Source of the DNA: Bradyrhizobium yuanmingense | GTDB lineage: Bacteria > Pseudomonadota > Alphaproteobacteria > Rhizobiales > Xanthobacteraceae | DNA: 64,000 bases | Assembly: GCF_029167105.1 (NCBI RefSeq) | Contig: NZ_JARFML010000019.1 | Coordinates: 62,001-126,000 of the forward strand | Direction of reading: 5' to 3' | Shown here: positions 26,054 to 34,897 of the stretch, piece by piece | Position numbering within the stretch: the stretch's first letter is position 1 | Layout: the number at the start of each line of letters is the position of its first letter | Program-made: the position numbers and the translations under genes | Notes under the pieces: model-generated | Databases searched by the model: none | Seen by the model: the letters and a program-made list of their open reading frames with translations, nothing else | What the model was told of the DNA's origin: nothing

Positions 26054-27672
26054 CTCCGCAGCCCCGGCGCCTCCTGTCCGGTGCGCGCGACATACTCGGT
26101 GTAGCCGCCGCCATATTGGTGGACGCCTTCGGGCGTCAGCTCCAACACGCGGTTCGACAGCGTCGCCAAGAAATGCCGGTCGTGCGAGACGAACAGCATG
26201 GTGCCCTCGAAATCCGACAGCGCATTGATCAGCATTTCCTTGGTGGCGAGGTCGAGATGGTTGGTGGGCTCGTCCAGCACCAGGAAGTTCGGCGGGTCGA
26301 ACAGCATCTTGGCCATCACGAGGCGCGCCTTCTCGCCGCCCGAGAGCACGCGGCAGCGCTTCTCGACGTCGTCGCCGGAGAAGCCGAAGCAGCCGGCGAG
26401 CGCACGCAAGGAGCCCTGCCCCGCGGTCGGAAACGCGTCCTCCAGCGACTGGAACACGGTGCGCTCGCCGTCGAGCAGATCCATCGCGTGCTGGGCGAAA
26501 TAGCCCATCTTGACGCTGCCTCCGAGCGCCACGGTGCCCTCGTCCGGCTCGCTCGCACCGGCAACCAGCTTGAGCAGCGTCGATTTGCCGGCGCCGTTGA
26601 CGCCCATCACGCACCAGCGCTCCCGACGGCGGATCATGAAATCCAGCCCGTCATAGATGCGCTTTGAGCCATAGCCCTTGTGCACGTTCTTGAGTGCGAC
26701 GACGTCCTCGCCCGAGCGCGGCGCCGGCAGGAAGTCGAACGCCACGCTCTGCCGGCGCCGCGGCGGCTCGACGCGCTCGATCTTGTCGAGCTTCTTGACC
26801 CGGCTCTGCACCTGGGCCGCGTGAGAGGCACGCGCCTTGAAGCGCTCGATGAACTTGATCTCCTTGGCGAGCATCGCCTGCTGGCGCTCGAACTGCGCCT
26901 GCTGCTGCTTCTCGTTCTGCGCCCGCTGCTGCTCGTAGAACTCGTAATTTCCGGTGTAGGTGGTGAGCGAGCCGCTGTCGATCTCGATCACCTTGGAGAT
27001 CACGCGGTTGATGAACTCGCGGTCATGCGAGGTCATCAGCAGCGTGCCCTCGTAATCGTGCAGGAATTTTTCCAGCCAGATCAGGCTTTCGAGATCGAGA
27101 TGGTTGCTCGGCTCGTCGAGCAGCATCACGTCGGGCCGCATCAGGAGAATACGCGCCAGCGCCACGCGCATCTTCCAGCCGCCGGAGAGTTTTCCGACGT
27201 CGCCGTCCATCATCTCCTGGCTGAAGCCGAGGCCGGAGAGCGCCTCGCGCGCGCGGCCGTCGAGCGCATAGCCGTCGAGCTCCTCGAACCGGTGCTGCAC
27301 CTCGCCGTAGCGGGCGATGATCTCGTCCATCTGGTCGGCCTTGTCGGGGTCGGCCATGGCGGCCTCGAGCTCGCGCAATTCGGCAGCGACCTCGCTGACG
27401 GGACCGGCGCCATCCATCACCTCGGCCACCGCGCTGCGGCCACTCATCTCGCCGACGTCCTGGTTGAAATAGCCGATGGTGATGCCGCGATCGATCGAGA
27501 CCTGACCCTCGTCGGGCAGTTCCTCACCGGCGATCATCCGGAACAGCGTGCTCTTTCCGGCGCCGTTCGGCCCGACGAGACCGATCTTCTCCCCCTTGTT
27601 GAGGGCCGCGGAGGCTTCGATGAACAGGATCTGGTGGCCGGCTTGCTTGCTGACGTTGTCGAGGCGGATCAT
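26050..27672 (-). CDS. ABC-F family ATPase (YbiT-like)
   Basis: A 540-residue soluble protein with two ABC domains and no membrane segment. Domain 1 has GPNGAGKSTLF, LSGGWKMRVALARIL and LLDEPSNHLD; domain 2 has GVNGAGKSTLL, LSGGEKARLVMAK and LDEPTNHLD. A charged linker rich in Gln and Lys joins them (FYEQQRAQNEKQQQAQFERQ), as in ABC-F factors that act on the ribosome. Length and architecture are closest to YbiT. ATG 27672 is used, giving the MIRLDNVSK start; an in-frame ATG 13 codons upstream is also possible. Confidence 0.92.
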   Translation of the reverse strand: MIRLDNVSKQAGHQILFIEASAALNKGEKIGLVGPNGAGKSTLFRMIAGEELPDEGQVSIDRGITIGYFNQDVGEMSGRSAVAEVMDGAGPVSEVAAELRELEAAMADPDKADQMDEIIARYGEVQHRFEELDGYALDGRAREALSGLGFSQEMMDGDVGKLSGGWKMRVALARILLMRPDVMLLDEPSNHLDLESLIWLEKFLHDYEGTLLMTSHDREFINRVISKVIEIDSGSLTTYTGNYEFYEQQRAQNEKQQQAQFERQQAMLAKEIKFIERFKARASHAAQVQSRVKKLDKIERVEPPRRRQSVAFDFLPAPRSGEDVVALKNVHKGYGSKRIYDGLDFMIRRRERWCVMGVNGAGKSTLLKLVAGASEPDEGTVALGGSVKMGYFAQHAMDLLDGERTVFQSLEDAFPTAGQGSLRALAGCFGFSGDDVEKRCRVLSGGEKARLVMAKMLFDPPNFLVLDEPTNHLDLATKEMLINALSDFEGTMLFVSHDRHFLATLSNRVLELTPEGVHQYGGGYTEYVARTGQEAPGLRS

Positions 27673-27859
27673 GAGGTCATTTTTCGGGGGATTTTTGCGT
27701 TGCAGCGTCATAGGCCATGCCGGCCGCCAGGGGAAGCCCGGCGGGACGCGGAATCGCCTCATTGGCCAATCCCTGCCCAATCAGAGCCGCATGAACCGAG
27801 CGGTTTCTAAGACCGCAGCCGGGCGGCCCGAGGTCTGCTCTGGTTCAAAGGTGCCCTCC

Positions 27860-28840
27860 TCAATCCTGCGGGCTGAACTCTGTTGCTTGCACGATCCCTC
27901 TCCATCGTGCTGATTCCGATGCGAGTAGCTGCGCGAATCCGTCCATTTCGATGGAGTCGATCTCGACCGACAATTTTGCGAGGCTGGTCCCCATCTGACT
28001 TGTTCGCAGCGCCGCCTGAATAGCTCCGTTAAGGCCTTCAATGATATCCGACGGAGTCTTCGCCGGAACAAAGAACCCGAACCATGTGACATCCTTGAGC
28101 ATGGGATAACCGGATTCCATCATCGTCGGCACATCGGGAAGGAAAGGACTGCGAGCTGAACCAGTGGTCGCCAGCGCGCGCAGTTGGCCAGATTGAACAA
28201 GACCTAAGGAGCTGTCGATCGGCATGATGGCTGATGCAATCTCGCCCTTGAGGAGATCCTGGATTGCCGCCCGACCTTGATATGGCACGTGGAGAAACTC
28301 GAAGCCTGCCGAGCGTCCCAAGGCTGCGCCAATCAAGTGCAAACTGGTTCCAACTCCCGGTGTGCCATAGGTCGCGTCCCCAGCGTTGGCGCGGCACCAC
28401 GAGACGAAATCGGCAAGCGTCCTTGCCTCTCCTGGCACGCGCGGCCCGACCGTCAATACTGCGGCGAACGACGCAACAGTCGATACCGGGACAAAGTCCT
28501 GCGGCTCGTATCGCAGTCTCCTATGGGTGTGAGGAAAGAGCGTGAGGAAACCTGTCGGCGCGAACAGAATGACAGATCCGTCCGGGGGAGCGGCTTTCAC
28601 GGCTTCCACGGCGACACGACCGCTCGCGCCCGGTCGGGGTTCGACGACAATCGACGTCGCATAAGTCTTCATCTGGTCCGCAAGGAGCCGCGCGACAGCA
28701 TCGGGCAGCCCCGCCGTGAACCCTGTCAGGATATGAGCCGTTTTGACGCGCGGTTCAGCTACGATCTGCGACATGGGACCCGCAACGGAGAAAGCGACGC
28801 CGGCCGCCGACACTGCGAGAAAGTCACGACGCGTCCGCAT
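27860..28840 (-). CDS. Tripartite tricarboxylate transporter receptor (TctC/Bug family)
   Basis: A 326-residue periplasmic binding protein of the Bug family. A strong GGAGGTGG site precedes ATG 28840, and a twin-arginine-like signal (MRTRRDFLAVSAAG) is present. Family motifs include GFTAGLPDAVARLLADQM, VVEPRPGASGRVAVEAVKAAPPDG and YGTPGVGTSLHLIGAAL; ligands are usually carboxylates held through two water-bridged loops. No tctA/tctB permease genes are near, so it is an orphan receptor. It faces a LysR gene and shares a control region with it. Confidence 0.92.
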   Translation of the reverse strand: MRTRRDFLAVSAAGVAFSVAGPMSQIVAEPRVKTAHILTGFTAGLPDAVARLLADQMKTYATSIVVEPRPGASGRVAVEAVKAAPPDGSVILFAPTGFLTLFPHTHRRLRYEPQDFVPVSTVASFAAVLTVGPRVPGEARTLADFVSWCRANAGDATYGTPGVGTSLHLIGAALGRSAGFEFLHVPYQGRAAIQDLLKGEIASAIMPIDSSLGLVQSGQLRALATTGSARSPFLPDVPTMMESGYPMLKDVTWFGFFVPAKTPSDIIEGLNGAIQAALRTSQMGTSLAKLSVEIDSIEMDGFAQLLASESARWRGIVQATEFSPQD

Positions 28841-28935
28841 GGGCCACCTCCGTGTTTCACCCAATTCCGTAACGTGTTCTCGGCCATGCCGATGGGACCG
28901 CCGACGTCTCGTCAACCAAAGCGTGCGCCGCGAAG

Positions 28936-28960
28936 ACATATCTGTCCAATTCTGATATGT
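28936..28960. promoter_or_regulatory. Probable LysR-type operator
   Basis: A perfect 7-bp dyad ACATATC-N11-GATATGT. It lies 34 bases before the lysR ATG and 95 bases before the tctC ATG, within a 154-base divergent region. The size and AT-rich interrupted dyad form fit the recognition site of LysR regulators, which usually repress their own gene and activate the divergent one. Confidence 0.68.
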
Positions 28961-28994
28961 GATGGCTCGATAACCGATTTGACAGGTTCAAGTC

Positions 28995-29945
28995 ATGCAG
29001 TGGGCCGATCGCATTGGACGCCGCCTGAAGCTGCGCGATCTTCACATTCTCCTGACCGTCGTAGAGCGCGGTAGCATGGCAAAGGCCGCGGCGGAGCTGG
29101 CGATCTCGCAGCCCGCCGTATCGAAGGCAATCACCGATTTGGAATACATGTTCGGTCTTCGTTTGCTCGACCGTGGCCGAGGCGGGATCGAACCGACGGC
29201 GTACGGCCACGCTCTGGTCGCGCGAGGCCGAGTGATATTCGATGAACTCAAGCAGGGTATCGACGAAGTCGCATTTCTGGCCGACCCGTCTGCAGCAGAG
29301 TTGCACATCGGCAGTACTGAGAGTATCGCGGCCGGCTTCTTGCCCGCAGTCATCAAGGACTTCTCGCAAGAGCAGCCGCGAGTGCGCTTGAACGTCGCAC
29401 AAGCCGTCATCAGCAAGCTGCATTATCGTGAGCTGCGCGAGCGCAGCATCGATCTCATGCTGGGCCGTATTCCGACGCCATTCAAGGAAGCCGATCTAAA
29501 GGCGGAGGTGGTGTATGACGATCAGGTCGTCGTCGTGGCGGGCCGCCGAAGCAAATGGGCGCGAGCGCGCAAGCTCGAGCTCGCCGATCTCTCTGGCGAG
29601 CGCTGGATTCTGCCTCCAGCGGACACCATGCACGGGTCACTCACGACTGAGTTGTTCGGCGCGAGTGGCACAGACCTGCCACGTGCTCCCGTCACGACGC
29701 TCTCGATTCATCTGTGCTGCCAATTAGTTGCCACCACACGATTTGTGACGATGCTTCCGGCGTCCATCATTCGCCATGGCAACCATGATCGGTCCCTCAA
29801 GGTACTTCCAATTCGGCTTCCCGCGCAGCCACGGCCTGTCGCAATCGTAACGCTCAAGAATCGCGCTCTCAGCCCCGCCGCAAAGCTCTTTATCGAGTCC
29901 GTTCGGCGAACTGCGAGACTCGATGGCAAGGGCTCAATACCCTGA
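28995..29945 (+). CDS. LysR family transcriptional regulator
   Basis: A 316-residue LysR protein. The winged helix-turn-helix is at about 10-70 (LKLRDLHILLTVVERGSMAKAAAELAISQPAVSKAI), followed by the two-lobe effector domain (LHIGSTESIAAGFLPAVI; IDLMLGRIPTP). It is divergent from the TctC receptor, whose ligand or a derivative is its likely coinducer. The region after it (29946-30272) holds no convincing gene. Confidence 0.93.
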   Translation: MQWADRIGRRLKLRDLHILLTVVERGSMAKAAAELAISQPAVSKAITDLEYMFGLRLLDRGRGGIEPTAYGHALVARGRVIFDELKQGIDEVAFLADPSAAELHIGSTESIAAGFLPAVIKDFSQEQPRVRLNVAQAVISKLHYRELRERSIDLMLGRIPTPFKEADLKAEVVYDDQVVVVAGRRSKWARARKLELADLSGERWILPPADTMHGSLTTELFGASGTDLPRAPVTTLSIHLCCQLVATTRFVTMLPASIIRHGNHDRSLKVLPIRLPAQPRPVAIVTLKNRALSPAAKLFIESVRRTARLDGKGSIP

Positions 29946-30272
29946 GTGCGATGCGACATGCATCCTGTGGGTGGCCTGGAAGAAGCCGATCCCGACCGCA
30001 AGGCTGCAGACCAGGATGCGTCGGACAAACTGGACGCCGCGCGACTGGCAGAAGTCCGGCGGCATCTTTGCTGCGCCGCGACATGCGCGTGAATATCGGG
30101 CTGCTTGGAGTCGAACGTCTAAGACCAATAATGCGACACCGGGGCTTGTCGGATGCCGGCAATGCGTCCAAACTGTGATCAAAGTCGCTGGAATGCGGCA
30201 TACCTCCAGCGGTTGACAACGGCAAGCGCACTGAAGCGCGTTCGAAAAACCAGGCCGCCAGGGAGGACGTCA
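29946..30272. other. Intergenic region before the TRAP operon
   Basis: 327 bases with no convincing coding frame on either strand. A TTGACA box occurs at about 30220, but no good -10 follows it at 17 bases. The promoter of the TRAP operon must lie here. Short frames on the minus strand read a hydrophobic stretch (ILVCSLAVGIGFF) without a start codon or ribosome site and were not called. Confidence 0.5.
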
Positions 30273-31400
30273 ATGACTGCAAAGTCTGAAAAGACCAGAA
30301 CAACTCGTCGCAAATTCCTGCTGACCGCCGGCGCGGCCGGCGCCGCCACCATCGCCATGCCGCAAATCAGCCGGGCGCAGACAGCGACCCTGAAGATGCA
30401 GGGCTCGTGGGGCAAGGCCGATGTCTTCAACGAGATGGCCGAAGATTATGTGAAACGCGTCAACGAGATGGCCGGAGGCCGGCTGCGCATCGACTATCTG
30501 GTCGGCGGCTCGGTCGTGCATCCGTTCCAGGTGTTCGACGGCGTTCATGGCGGCCAGATCGACGCGGCACACACGGTGACGGTCTACTGGTACGGCAAGC
30601 ACAAGGCCGCCTCGCTGTTCGGCACCGGCCCGGTGTTCGGCTTCAACGCCAACGAAGGCCTCGGCTGGATCCACAACGGCGGCGGCAAGGAGCTGTTCGA
30701 GGAGCTCCAGACCAAGATCATGAACGTCAACATCAAGAGCTTCTTCGCGATGCCGATGCCGACCCAGCCGCTCGGCTGGTTCAAGAAGCCGATCACCAGC
30801 GACGCCGATCTCAAGGGCTTGAAGTATCGCACGGTGGGTCTGGCCGCCGATCTCTTCCAGGCGATGGGCGCATCCGTTGCGCAGCTGCCCGGCGGCGAGA
30901 TCGTGCCCGCGATGGAACGCGGGGTGATCGACGGATTCGAGTTCAACAATCCGACCTCGGACCGGCGCTTCGGCGCGCAGGATGTCGCCAAGAACTACAT
31001 GATGGGCAGCCATCATCAGGCGACGGAATATTTCGAGATCATGTTCAACCGGACGAAATTCAACGCGCTGCCGAAGGAACAGCAAGCGATCCTGCAATAT
31101 GCCGCCGAAGCCGTGTCCTCCGCCAACGAATGGAAGGCCATGGATTATTATTCGAAGGACCTGCAGGAGCTGATCAACAAGGACAAGGTCAACGTCCAGC
31201 GCACACCGAAGTCTGTGTTCGACGCGCAGATCAAGGCGTGGGACGGTCTGATCGCCCAGCTCGGCTCGGATCCGTTCATGAAGAAGGTCATGGACTCGCA
31301 GAAGGAATGGGTGCGCCGGGTGGTCTACTACAACATGAACAACGCGACGGACTACCGCGGCGCCTTCGACCATCACTTCCCGGGTGTGCTTAAGGCCTGA
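30273..31400 (+). CDS. TRAP transporter substrate-binding protein (DctP family)
   Basis: A 375-residue periplasmic receptor. A clear twin-arginine signal (TTRRKFLLTAGAAG, cleavage near SRAQTAT) follows ATG 30273, with GGGAGG seven bases upstream. The domain includes DYLVGGSVVHPFQVFDGVHGG, SDADLKGLKYRTVGLAADLFQ and AMERGVIDGFEFNNPTSD, typical of the DctP family. It is the first gene of a dctPQM operon with an amidase, so it probably delivers an amide- or carboxylate-bearing solute. The closest look-alikes bind 2-oxo acids or lactate; the real ligand is unknown. Confidence 0.94.
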   Translation: MTAKSEKTRTTRRKFLLTAGAAGAATIAMPQISRAQTATLKMQGSWGKADVFNEMAEDYVKRVNEMAGGRLRIDYLVGGSVVHPFQVFDGVHGGQIDAAHTVTVYWYGKHKAASLFGTGPVFGFNANEGLGWIHNGGGKELFEELQTKIMNVNIKSFFAMPMPTQPLGWFKKPITSDADLKGLKYRTVGLAADLFQAMGASVAQLPGGEIVPAMERGVIDGFEFNNPTSDRRFGAQDVAKNYMMGSHHQATEYFEIMFNRTKFNALPKEQQAILQYAAEAVSSANEWKAMDYYSKDLQELINKDKVNVQRTPKSVFDAQIKAWDGLIAQLGSDPFMKKVMDSQKEWVRRVVYYNMNNATDYRGAFDHHFPGVLKA

Positions 31401-31463
31401 CGCCGTCGCGGCGCATCGCGTCAGGCCGTATCGCGAGGGGCGGCGCAAATTGAAGCGCCGCCC
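31394..31463 (+). promoter_or_regulatory. Two tandem hairpins between dctP and dctQ
   Basis: Hairpin 1 (31394-31427) pairs GGCCTGACGC with GCGTCAGGCC perfectly over a 14-base loop and contains the dctP stop codon. Hairpin 2 (31438-31463) pairs GGGCGGCGC with GCGCCGCCC over the loop AAATTGAA. Neither is followed by T residues. Such structures at a receptor-permease junction usually protect the upstream receptor message from exonucleases, or partly reduce downstream expression, so that the receptor is made in excess. Confidence 0.7.
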
Positions 31464-31487
31464 ACGAATTGGGAGGGGGACATCCGG

Positions 31488-31520
31488 ATGCACTGCTCGC
31501 AGCGAGTTCAGCTCGCATGA
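31488..31520 (+). CDS. Leader ORF coupled to dctQ (10 codons plus stop)
   Basis: GGGAGGGGG six bases upstream gives this ATG the best ribosome site in the region, while the dctQ ATG itself has none. The ORF encodes MHCSQRVQLA and its TGA overlaps the dctQ ATG as ATGA (31517-31520). The simplest reading is that ribosomes load at the leader and reinitiate at dctQ. It may be only a loading device, with no role for the peptide. Confidence 0.5.
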   Translation: MHCSQRVQLA

Positions 31521-32119
31521 CGAAATTCCTGTTCTTCATCGATGAGCTCAGCACGTGGGTGGGCAAGGCGTTCGCCTGGCTGATCCTCGTCCTCACCCTG
31601 GGAGTCAGCTACGAGGTGTTCGTGCGCTACGTGCTGCGTGCGCCGACCACCTGGGCTTTCGACATCAGCTACATCACCTATGGCGCGATGTTCCTGATGG
31701 CCGGCGCGTACACGCTCTCGCGCAACGGCCATGTCCGCGCCGACGTGGTCTACCGCCTCTGGTCGCCGCGCACCCAGGCGACGATGGACCTCGTCCTGTA
31801 TATCCTGTTCTTCCTGCCGGCGATCGCGGCGCTGATGTATTCGGGCTGGAACTACGCCCAGATGTCGGTGCGCTTCCGCGAAGTCAGCATCTTCAGTCCG
31901 GCCGGCGTGCCGGTGTTTCCGCTGAAGGCGCTGATCCCGCTCACCGGCTTCCTTCTGTTCCTGCAAGGGGTCGCCGAAATCATCCGCTGTGTGCTGTGCA
32001 TCCGCACCGGCCGATGGCCGCAACGCCTGCACGACGTGGAGGAGACCGAGAGCCTCGTCATCCGCGAACATCAGCAGCACGCGGCTGAGCCGCAGAGCGA
32101 GAAGGGACCAGGCGCATGA
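31517..32119 (+). CDS. TRAP transporter small permease (DctQ family)
   Basis: A 200-residue membrane protein with four helices (about 15-37, 48-68, 89-109, 131-151), the DctQ plan. Characteristic segments are WAFDISYITYGAMFLMAGAYTLSRNGHVRADVVY and VFPLKALIPLTGFLLFLQG. The C-terminal 45 residues are charged and cytoplasmic. It pairs with DctM to form the sodium-driven permease. Its start overlaps the leader ORF stop, and its stop overlaps the dctM start, so the whole unit seems translationally coupled. Confidence 0.92.
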   Translation: MTKFLFFIDELSTWVGKAFAWLILVLTLGVSYEVFVRYVLRAPTTWAFDISYITYGAMFLMAGAYTLSRNGHVRADVVYRLWSPRTQATMDLVLYILFFLPAIAALMYSGWNYAQMSVRFREVSIFSPAGVPVFPLKALIPLTGFLLFLQGVAEIIRCVLCIRTGRWPQRLHDVEETESLVIREHQQHAAEPQSEKGPGA

Positions 32120-33465
32120 CCGATCCTCAACTCGGCATGCTGATGCTGGGCCTCTTCATCTTCATCATCATGCTGGGCTTCCCGATCGCCTTCACGCTGA
32201 TGGCGATGGGCGTCTCGTTCGGCTACTATGCCTACTACACCCCCGGTCAGGACTTCTTCCAGAACCGCATCTTCACGCTTCTGGTGCAGAAGACGTTCGA
32301 GGTCACATCCAGCGACGTGCTGGTGGCGGTTCCGCTATTCCTGTTCATGGGTTATTTGATCGAGCGCGCAAACATCCTCGACCGCCTGTTCTACTCGCTG
32401 CAATTGTCGATGAAGAACGTGCCGGGCGCGCTTGCCGTGGCCACGCTGATCACCTGCGCGATGTTCGCGACCGCCACCGGCATCGTCGGTGCCGTCGTCA
32501 CGCTGATGGGGCTGCTGGCATTGCCGGCGATGCTGCGAGCCGGCTATGACGCCAAGCTGTCGGCGGGCGTCGTCTGCGCCGGTGGCTGCCTCGGCATCCT
32601 GATTCCGCCGAGCATTCTCCTGATCGTCTATGCGGCGACCGCCGGCGTCTCGGCGGTCAAGCTTTACGCGGCCGCGTTCTTTCCCGGGTTCATGCTGGCC
32701 GGCTTGTACGTCCTCTATGCAATGACGCGCGCGATCATCAATCCCGCGCTCGCGCCGAAGCTGCCCCGCGAGCAGACCGACGTGCCGACCTCAAAGGTCA
32801 TCTGGGCGCTTGCCACGTCATTCCTGCCGCTCGCATTGCTGATCGTTTCGGTGCTCGGCGCGATCCTATTTGGACTGGCGACGCCTTCTGAAGCGGCCGC
32901 GATAGGAGCCCTTATGAGCATCGTGCTGGCGGCCGCCTATCGTTCGCTCAACTACGAGATGATACGCGAATCCGTGTATCTGACCGTGCGCGCCACCGCG
33001 ATGGTCTGCTACCTCTTCATCGGATCCTGGACGTTCTCGGCGGTCTTTGCCGTCCTTGGCGGACAGTCGGTGGTCGAGCAGTTCTTCACCTCGATGAACC
33101 TTTCGCCGATCCAGTTCCTGCTGCTGACCCAAGTGATCATCTTTCTGCTCGGCTGGCCGCTGGAATGGACCGAGATCATCATCATCTTTGTGCCGATCTT
33201 CCTGCCGCTGCTTCCGCAATACGGCATCGATCCGATCTTCTTCGGCATTCTGGTGGCACTGAACACGCAGACGGCGTTCAACACGCCGCCAGTTGCGATG
33301 GCCGCCTTCTATCTGAAGGGCGTGGCGCCGCCCGAGGTCAAGCTGACCGACATCTTCTCCGGCGCGCTTCCGTTCGTCGGCCTGGTCTTCCTCACCATGG
33401 CACTGGTCTACATCTTCCCGGGGATCGCATTGTGGCTGCCGAGCTATCTCTATGGATCGCGATGA
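32116..33465 (+). CDS. TRAP transporter large permease (DctM family)
   Basis: A 449-residue membrane protein with about 12 hydrophobic helices. Family motifs include VPLFLFMGYLIERANI, the GGCLGILIPPSILLIVYA loop, and the late FNTPPVAMAAFYLKG segment that forms the second half of the pseudo-symmetric transport core. It moves the receptor-delivered solute with sodium. Its ATG overlaps the dctQ stop by four bases. Confidence 0.95.
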   Translation: MTDPQLGMLMLGLFIFIIMLGFPIAFTLMAMGVSFGYYAYYTPGQDFFQNRIFTLLVQKTFEVTSSDVLVAVPLFLFMGYLIERANILDRLFYSLQLSMKNVPGALAVATLITCAMFATATGIVGAVVTLMGLLALPAMLRAGYDAKLSAGVVCAGGCLGILIPPSILLIVYAATAGVSAVKLYAAAFFPGFMLAGLYVLYAMTRAIINPALAPKLPREQTDVPTSKVIWALATSFLPLALLIVSVLGAILFGLATPSEAAAIGALMSIVLAAAYRSLNYEMIRESVYLTVRATAMVCYLFIGSWTFSAVFAVLGGQSVVEQFFTSMNLSPIQFLLLTQVIIFLLGWPLEWTEIIIIFVPIFLPLLPQYGIDPIFFGILVALNTQTAFNTPPVAMAAFYLKGVAPPEVKLTDIFSGALPFVGLVFLTMALVYIFPGIALWLPSYLYGSR

Positions 33466-33496
33466 GCGGACCCGGCAAACCGACGAGAGGCTGCGC

Positions 33497-34897
33497 ATGA
33501 GTCTCAACGCCCTCGGCCTCACGGAGGCTGCGGCCGGCATCCGCGACGGCCGGCTCAGCTCGGTGGAGCTCGTCGGCGACTGCCTCAGGCGCATCGATGA
33601 GGTCGATCGCGATATCCAGGCGTGGGCGTTTCTCGATCGCGACCACGCGATGCGGCAGGCCGAGGCGGCCGACGATCATCGCAAGCACGGCAAGGCCACA
33701 GGCCCGCTGCATGGCGTGCCCGTGGGCATCAAGGATATCTTCGACACCGGCGACATGCCGACGGAATTCGGATCGGAGCTGTGGGCCGGACGCACGCCGC
33801 GGCGCGATGCGGCGGCCGTGGCGCGTCTGCGGGCGGCTGGAGCCGTGATCCTCGGCAAGACGGTGACCACGGAGTACGCGTACTACAATCCGGGCAAGAC
33901 CCGAAATCCGCACAACCCAAATCACACCCCCGGCGGATCGTCCTCGGGGTCCGCCGCGGCGGTCGCGGCGCTGATGGTGCCGGGTGCCATCGGCTCGCAG
34001 ACCAACGGCTCGGTGATCCGTCCTGCCGCCTTCTGCGGCGTGGTCGGCTTCAAGCCCACGCATGGCCTCATTCCACGCAGCGGCGCGCTCCAATTGTCGC
34101 GCACGCTCGATCATGTCGGCGTGTTCGGGCGTAGCGTCGAGGATGCGGCCCTGCTGGCAGAGGTCATGGTCGACTTCGAGCCGGAGGATCCGGACACCCG
34201 GCCTGTTGCGCGCCCGCCATTCTCTGCGGTCGCGGCGAGCGAGCCGCCGTTGCCGCCGCGATTTGCCTTCGTGCGCTCTCCGGTCTGGGATCAGGCCGAG
34301 CCGGAGACGCGTGAAGCGTTTGCCGAGCTCGTCGACGCTTTGGGCGAAGCGTGCAGCGAAGTCGAGCTCGGGCCGAGCTTCGACGGGGCCGTCGACATGC
34401 ACCGCATCATCATGGAAGTTGATATGGCGCACAATCTGCGGCGCGATGACCACCGAGGCGGCGACAGACTGAGCACGCGTCTACGCCAGGCGATCGAGCG
34501 CGGCCGCGCGCATCTTGCGATCGATTATTGCAACGCTCTGGCCGGGATTGCGCCGCTCAACCAGGCCCTGGACCACCTTTTCGATGAATACGACGCCATC
34601 CTGACGCCCGCGGCACCGGGCGCGGCGCCCGGAATCGAAACGACGGGCAACCCGGTCTTCTGCTCGCTCTGGACGTATCTCGGCGTGCCCGCGATCAGCC
34701 TGCCCTTGATGCGTTCAGAAACGGGCCTTCCGCTGGGCGTCCAGCTCGTCGGCCGCCGCGGCAACGATGCCCGCCTCTTGCGCACGGCCAACTGGCTGAT
34801 CAAGACCATCGGGCGCACGCGTGGCGGCGGTCGGCGCAACGCCCCGAGCGCCGGATCGAACTCGGCTGCCGGCGCGGAGGAGAGGAAAGTGCGATGA
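33497..34897 (+). CDS. Amidase signature family enzyme
   Basis: A 466-residue amidase. The Ser-cisSer-Lys triad can be placed: Lys in VGIKDIFDTGD at about 79, the cis-Ser in GGSSSGSAAAVAA at about 154 and the nucleophile in GSQTNGSVIRPAAF at about 178. No signal peptide is present, so it acts in the cytoplasm. ATG 33497 is used with GAGAGG upstream; an upstream ATG inside dctM's end would add 15 residues. Its place in a TRAP operon suggests that the imported solute is an amide, or is processed to one, that this enzyme hydrolyses. Confidence 0.92.
   Translation: MSLNALGLTEAAAGIRDGRLSSVELVGDCLRRIDEVDRDIQAWAFLDRDHAMRQAEAADDHRKHGKATGPLHGVPVGIKDIFDTGDMPTEFGSELWAGRTPRRDAAAVARLRAAGAVILGKTVTTEYAYYNPGKTRNPHNPNHTPGGSSSGSAAAVAALMVPGAIGSQTNGSVIRPAAFCGVVGFKPTHGLIPRSGALQLSRTLDHVGVFGRSVEDAALLAEVMVDFEPEDPDTRPVARPPFSAVAASEPPLPPRFAFVRSPVWDQAEPETREAFAELVDALGEACSEVELGPSFDGAVDMHRIIMEVDMAHNLRRDDHRGGDRLSTRLRQAIERGRAHLAIDYCNALAGIAPLNQALDHLFDEYDAILTPAAPGAAPGIETTGNPVFCSLWTYLGVPAISLPLMRSETGLPLGVQLVGRRGNDARLLRTANWLIKTIGRTRGGGRRNAPSAGSNSAAGAEERKVR

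Noticed and set aside
29890..30303. Minus-strand frames between lysR and the TRAP receptor
   Set aside because: A hydrophobic stretch is present but there is no start codon with a ribosome site, and the frames run into the receptor gene antisense.
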